A DNA stretch of 6,778 nt from Thermoplasmata archaeon (lineage in GTDB: Archaea > Thermoplasmatota > Thermoplasmata > Thermoplasmatales > Thermoplasmataceae), in the NCBI GenBank assembly GCA_021806345.1, contig JAJZXP010000235.1:1-6778 (forward strand), in the 5' to 3' direction. The position numbers and the translations under genes are program-made. The notes beneath the pieces were generated by a model that worked only from the letters and a program-made list of their open reading frames with translations, was not told the DNA's origin and made no database searches. Positions 5,659 to 6,778 of the stretch are shown here, piece after piece; the stretch's first letter is position 1; every line of letters starts with the position of its first letter.

Positions 5659-6778
5659 CAAACCACAAATCCTGTTGTCTCCTCAACTTCTCTAAGTGAT
5701 TGAGGTACATTGTCAAAGACAATGGAAAGCCCTTTATTTTTATGATATGGATCGCCCAGCACAACATTTTCATTGGCCTTATAGTATTCAGCAAAAACCA
5801 TCTTTGAGACAGATCTAGACTTATTGATCCATTTATCTGCTTCACTCTCTATGTAGTTAATCAGTGTGTTCACTTTAACGATTTCCATCATTGCTGACAG
5901 TCTTTCACGAATAAAATTTTCAAAAACGATCAAATCAATTTTTGAACCTTGCTTCAAGATAACTTTTCCATCGCCCCCATTCCAGTCGACTGAACTATGA
6001 AGAAAATTTCTAAGGAAAGACACCATTGACGGACCTACGCCCCTTGCCATACTACCCTCTGCATATGGAAATACTGAGGATGGTTCCACCTCTAAGTATT
6101 TTCTTTGATGGTAGGCTGGGAAAGCTTCATAGTGGCTAAGGTCTCTTGGTCTCCCTGAACGCAAGAACGTAACAACTAAACCTCCATGCTTTCGTCCTAC
6201 TCGTCCAGTTGCCTGAATATATTGGGTAGTTGTTTTTGGTTGACCGTTTACGACCATAAGGGATAAGTGAGAAATATCAACTCCAGTGCCAAACATGGAT
6301 GTTGTAAAAATGCTATCTGGGTTTAAGGAAATATCTCTTTCCTCCCCACGCTCTAGATCGTCAAGTAACTGTGGTATGTCGGTTGAGTTTATCCTGCTTG
6401 AGAGTTCTGTAACATTCCCTTGATCTAACATTCTGGGGTTGCCTGCCGAGATATTATGAATACGCTCAACAGTATCTGCCCGATAAAGGCCTCTTGCTCC
6501 TCCAAGTTCTTTTATTGAATTAAAATAGCCAACAAGAGTCCAGAAAAACTTGCTATTACTGTCACTTCGAAGCTGATAAACACTCTGAAGAAGATTAGCC
6601 CATATGCGTATGTTAGGGGTAAGGGGGCCCCACCCTGGAGAATATATTCCAGCATAGATCCTCCCTGCTATATCTTCGTTCCAGCTTTTGTTTCTGTCCC
6701 TTTCTCTGACGAAGAAGCTATCCTCGATTTTAAGCCCATTGGGGGGGAACTGACAAACTTCCCTTGCAAACAGTCTTT
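5658..6778 (-). CDS. drmA: DrmA-like SF2 helicase, C-terminal part only
   Basis: The frame is open from the TGA at 5660-5658 to the right edge, giving 372 visible residues; the start lies outside the window. An ATG at 6431 is internal, since the frame upstream of it encodes family-typical sequence: FPPNGLKIEDSFFVRERD, then GPLTPNIRIWANLL, LVGYFNSIKELGGARG and DTVERIHNISAGNPRML. After that come helicase motif V (SMFGTGVDISHLSLMVVNG), motif VI (QYIQATGRVGR, arginine finger region) and the DrmA-type continuation GLVVTFLRSGRPRDLSHYE and YHQRKYLEVEPSSVFPYAEG. The tail is helical with charged stretches. Together these identify the second RecA-like domain and C-terminal extension of a DrmA helicase, an ATP-dependent DNA-acting enzyme that works with DrmB. 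The Walker A and DExH motifs must lie in the missing N-terminal part and cannot be checked. The stop abuts the drmB start. A 7-C run at 6747-6741 keeps the frame. Confidence 0.92.
   Translation of the reverse strand, partial: RLFAREVCQFPPNGLKIEDSFFVRERDRNKSWNEDIAGRIYAGIYSPGWGPLTPNIRIWANLLQSVYQLRSDSNSKFFWTLVGYFNSIKELGGARGLYRADTVERIHNISAGNPRMLDQGNVTELSSRINSTDIPQLLDDLERGEERDISLNPDSIFTTSMFGTGVDISHLSLMVVNGQPKTTTQYIQATGRVGRKHGGLVVTFLRSGRPRDLSHYEAFPAYHQRKYLEVEPSSVFPYAEGSMARGVGPSMVSFLRNFLHSSVDWNGGDGKVILKQGSKIDLIVFENFIRERLSAMMEIVKVNTLINYIESEADKWINKSRSVSKMVFAEYYKANENVVLGDPYHKNKGLSIVFDNVPQSLREVEETTGFVV

Larger units (their letters stand above)
381..6778 (-). other. DISARM-like defence operon (drmA-drmB-drmC plus a fourth gene), upstream part missing
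   Basis: Four minus-strand genes are packed with junctions of 0 nt, 1 nt and a 4-nt overlap, the mark of one transcript with coupled translation. SF2 helicase, DUF1998 protein and PLD protein in this order form the DISARM core (established knowledge). The described classes also carry a DNA methyltransferase and drmD or drmE. Here the extra gene follows drmC and is 1000 codons long. The operon promoter and any genes before drmA are beyond the right edge. No clear terminator is seen after 381. Confidence 0.82.

Noticed and set aside
5654..5845. A 63-residue minus-strand frame overlapping the drmA end
   Set aside because: It lies inside drmA in another frame, has no recognisable motif, and drmA carries strong family signatures there.
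5658..6431. A complete 257-residue gene starting at the ATG at 6431
   Set aside because: The same frame is open from 6432 to the right edge and encodes DrmA-typical sequence (for example LVGYFNSIKELGGARG), so the ATG is internal to a longer helicase.

Overview
The window is an A+T-rich piece of prokaryotic DNA. All four main genes lie on the minus strand, so they read from the right edge towards the left. Codon use leans on AGA/AGG for arginine and ATA for isoleucine, and the junctions carry short Shine-Dalgarno-like sequences. This fits a low-GC archaeon (for example a methanogen) or a low-GC bacterium. Nothing in the window, such as an rRNA or a marker gene, fixes the taxon, so the organism is left open.

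In transcription order the layout is: (1) the C-terminal third of a DrmA-type superfamily 2 helicase (5658-6778, running off the right edge); (2) a complete DrmB-type DUF1998 zinc protein (3852-5657); (3) a complete small phospholipase-D (HKD) protein of DrmC type (3380-3850); (4) a 1000-residue protein (381-3383) with an N-terminal zinc ribbon, a P-loop-like region lacking the Walker A consensus, and a Walker-B-like VVVIDEIQD. I cannot assign the fourth to a named family. The junctions are an abutting stop/start (drmA/drmB), a 1-nt gap (drmB/drmC) and a 4-nt ATGA overlap (drmC/fourth gene), so the four genes almost certainly form one translationally coupled operon. After about 330 bases of A+T-rich intergenic DNA with small repeats, a further minus-strand gene seems to begin at position 51 and runs off the left edge after 17 codons.

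The helicase + DUF1998 + PLD trio is the core of DISARM, an anti-phage defence system (drmA, drmB, drmC). Described types add a DNA methyltransferase and either a SNF2-like helicase (drmD) or drmE. Here the accessory gene is downstream of drmC, is very large and combines a zinc ribbon with an apparently decayed ATPase. No methyltransferase is visible, although the DNA upstream of drmA is outside the window. The best reading is a DISARM or DISARM-like locus whose fourth gene is either a divergent DrmE or an undescribed component.

The intergenic region also holds a 16-bp exact copy of the drmB translation start, with weaker similarity beyond it. This may be a relic of duplication or chance.
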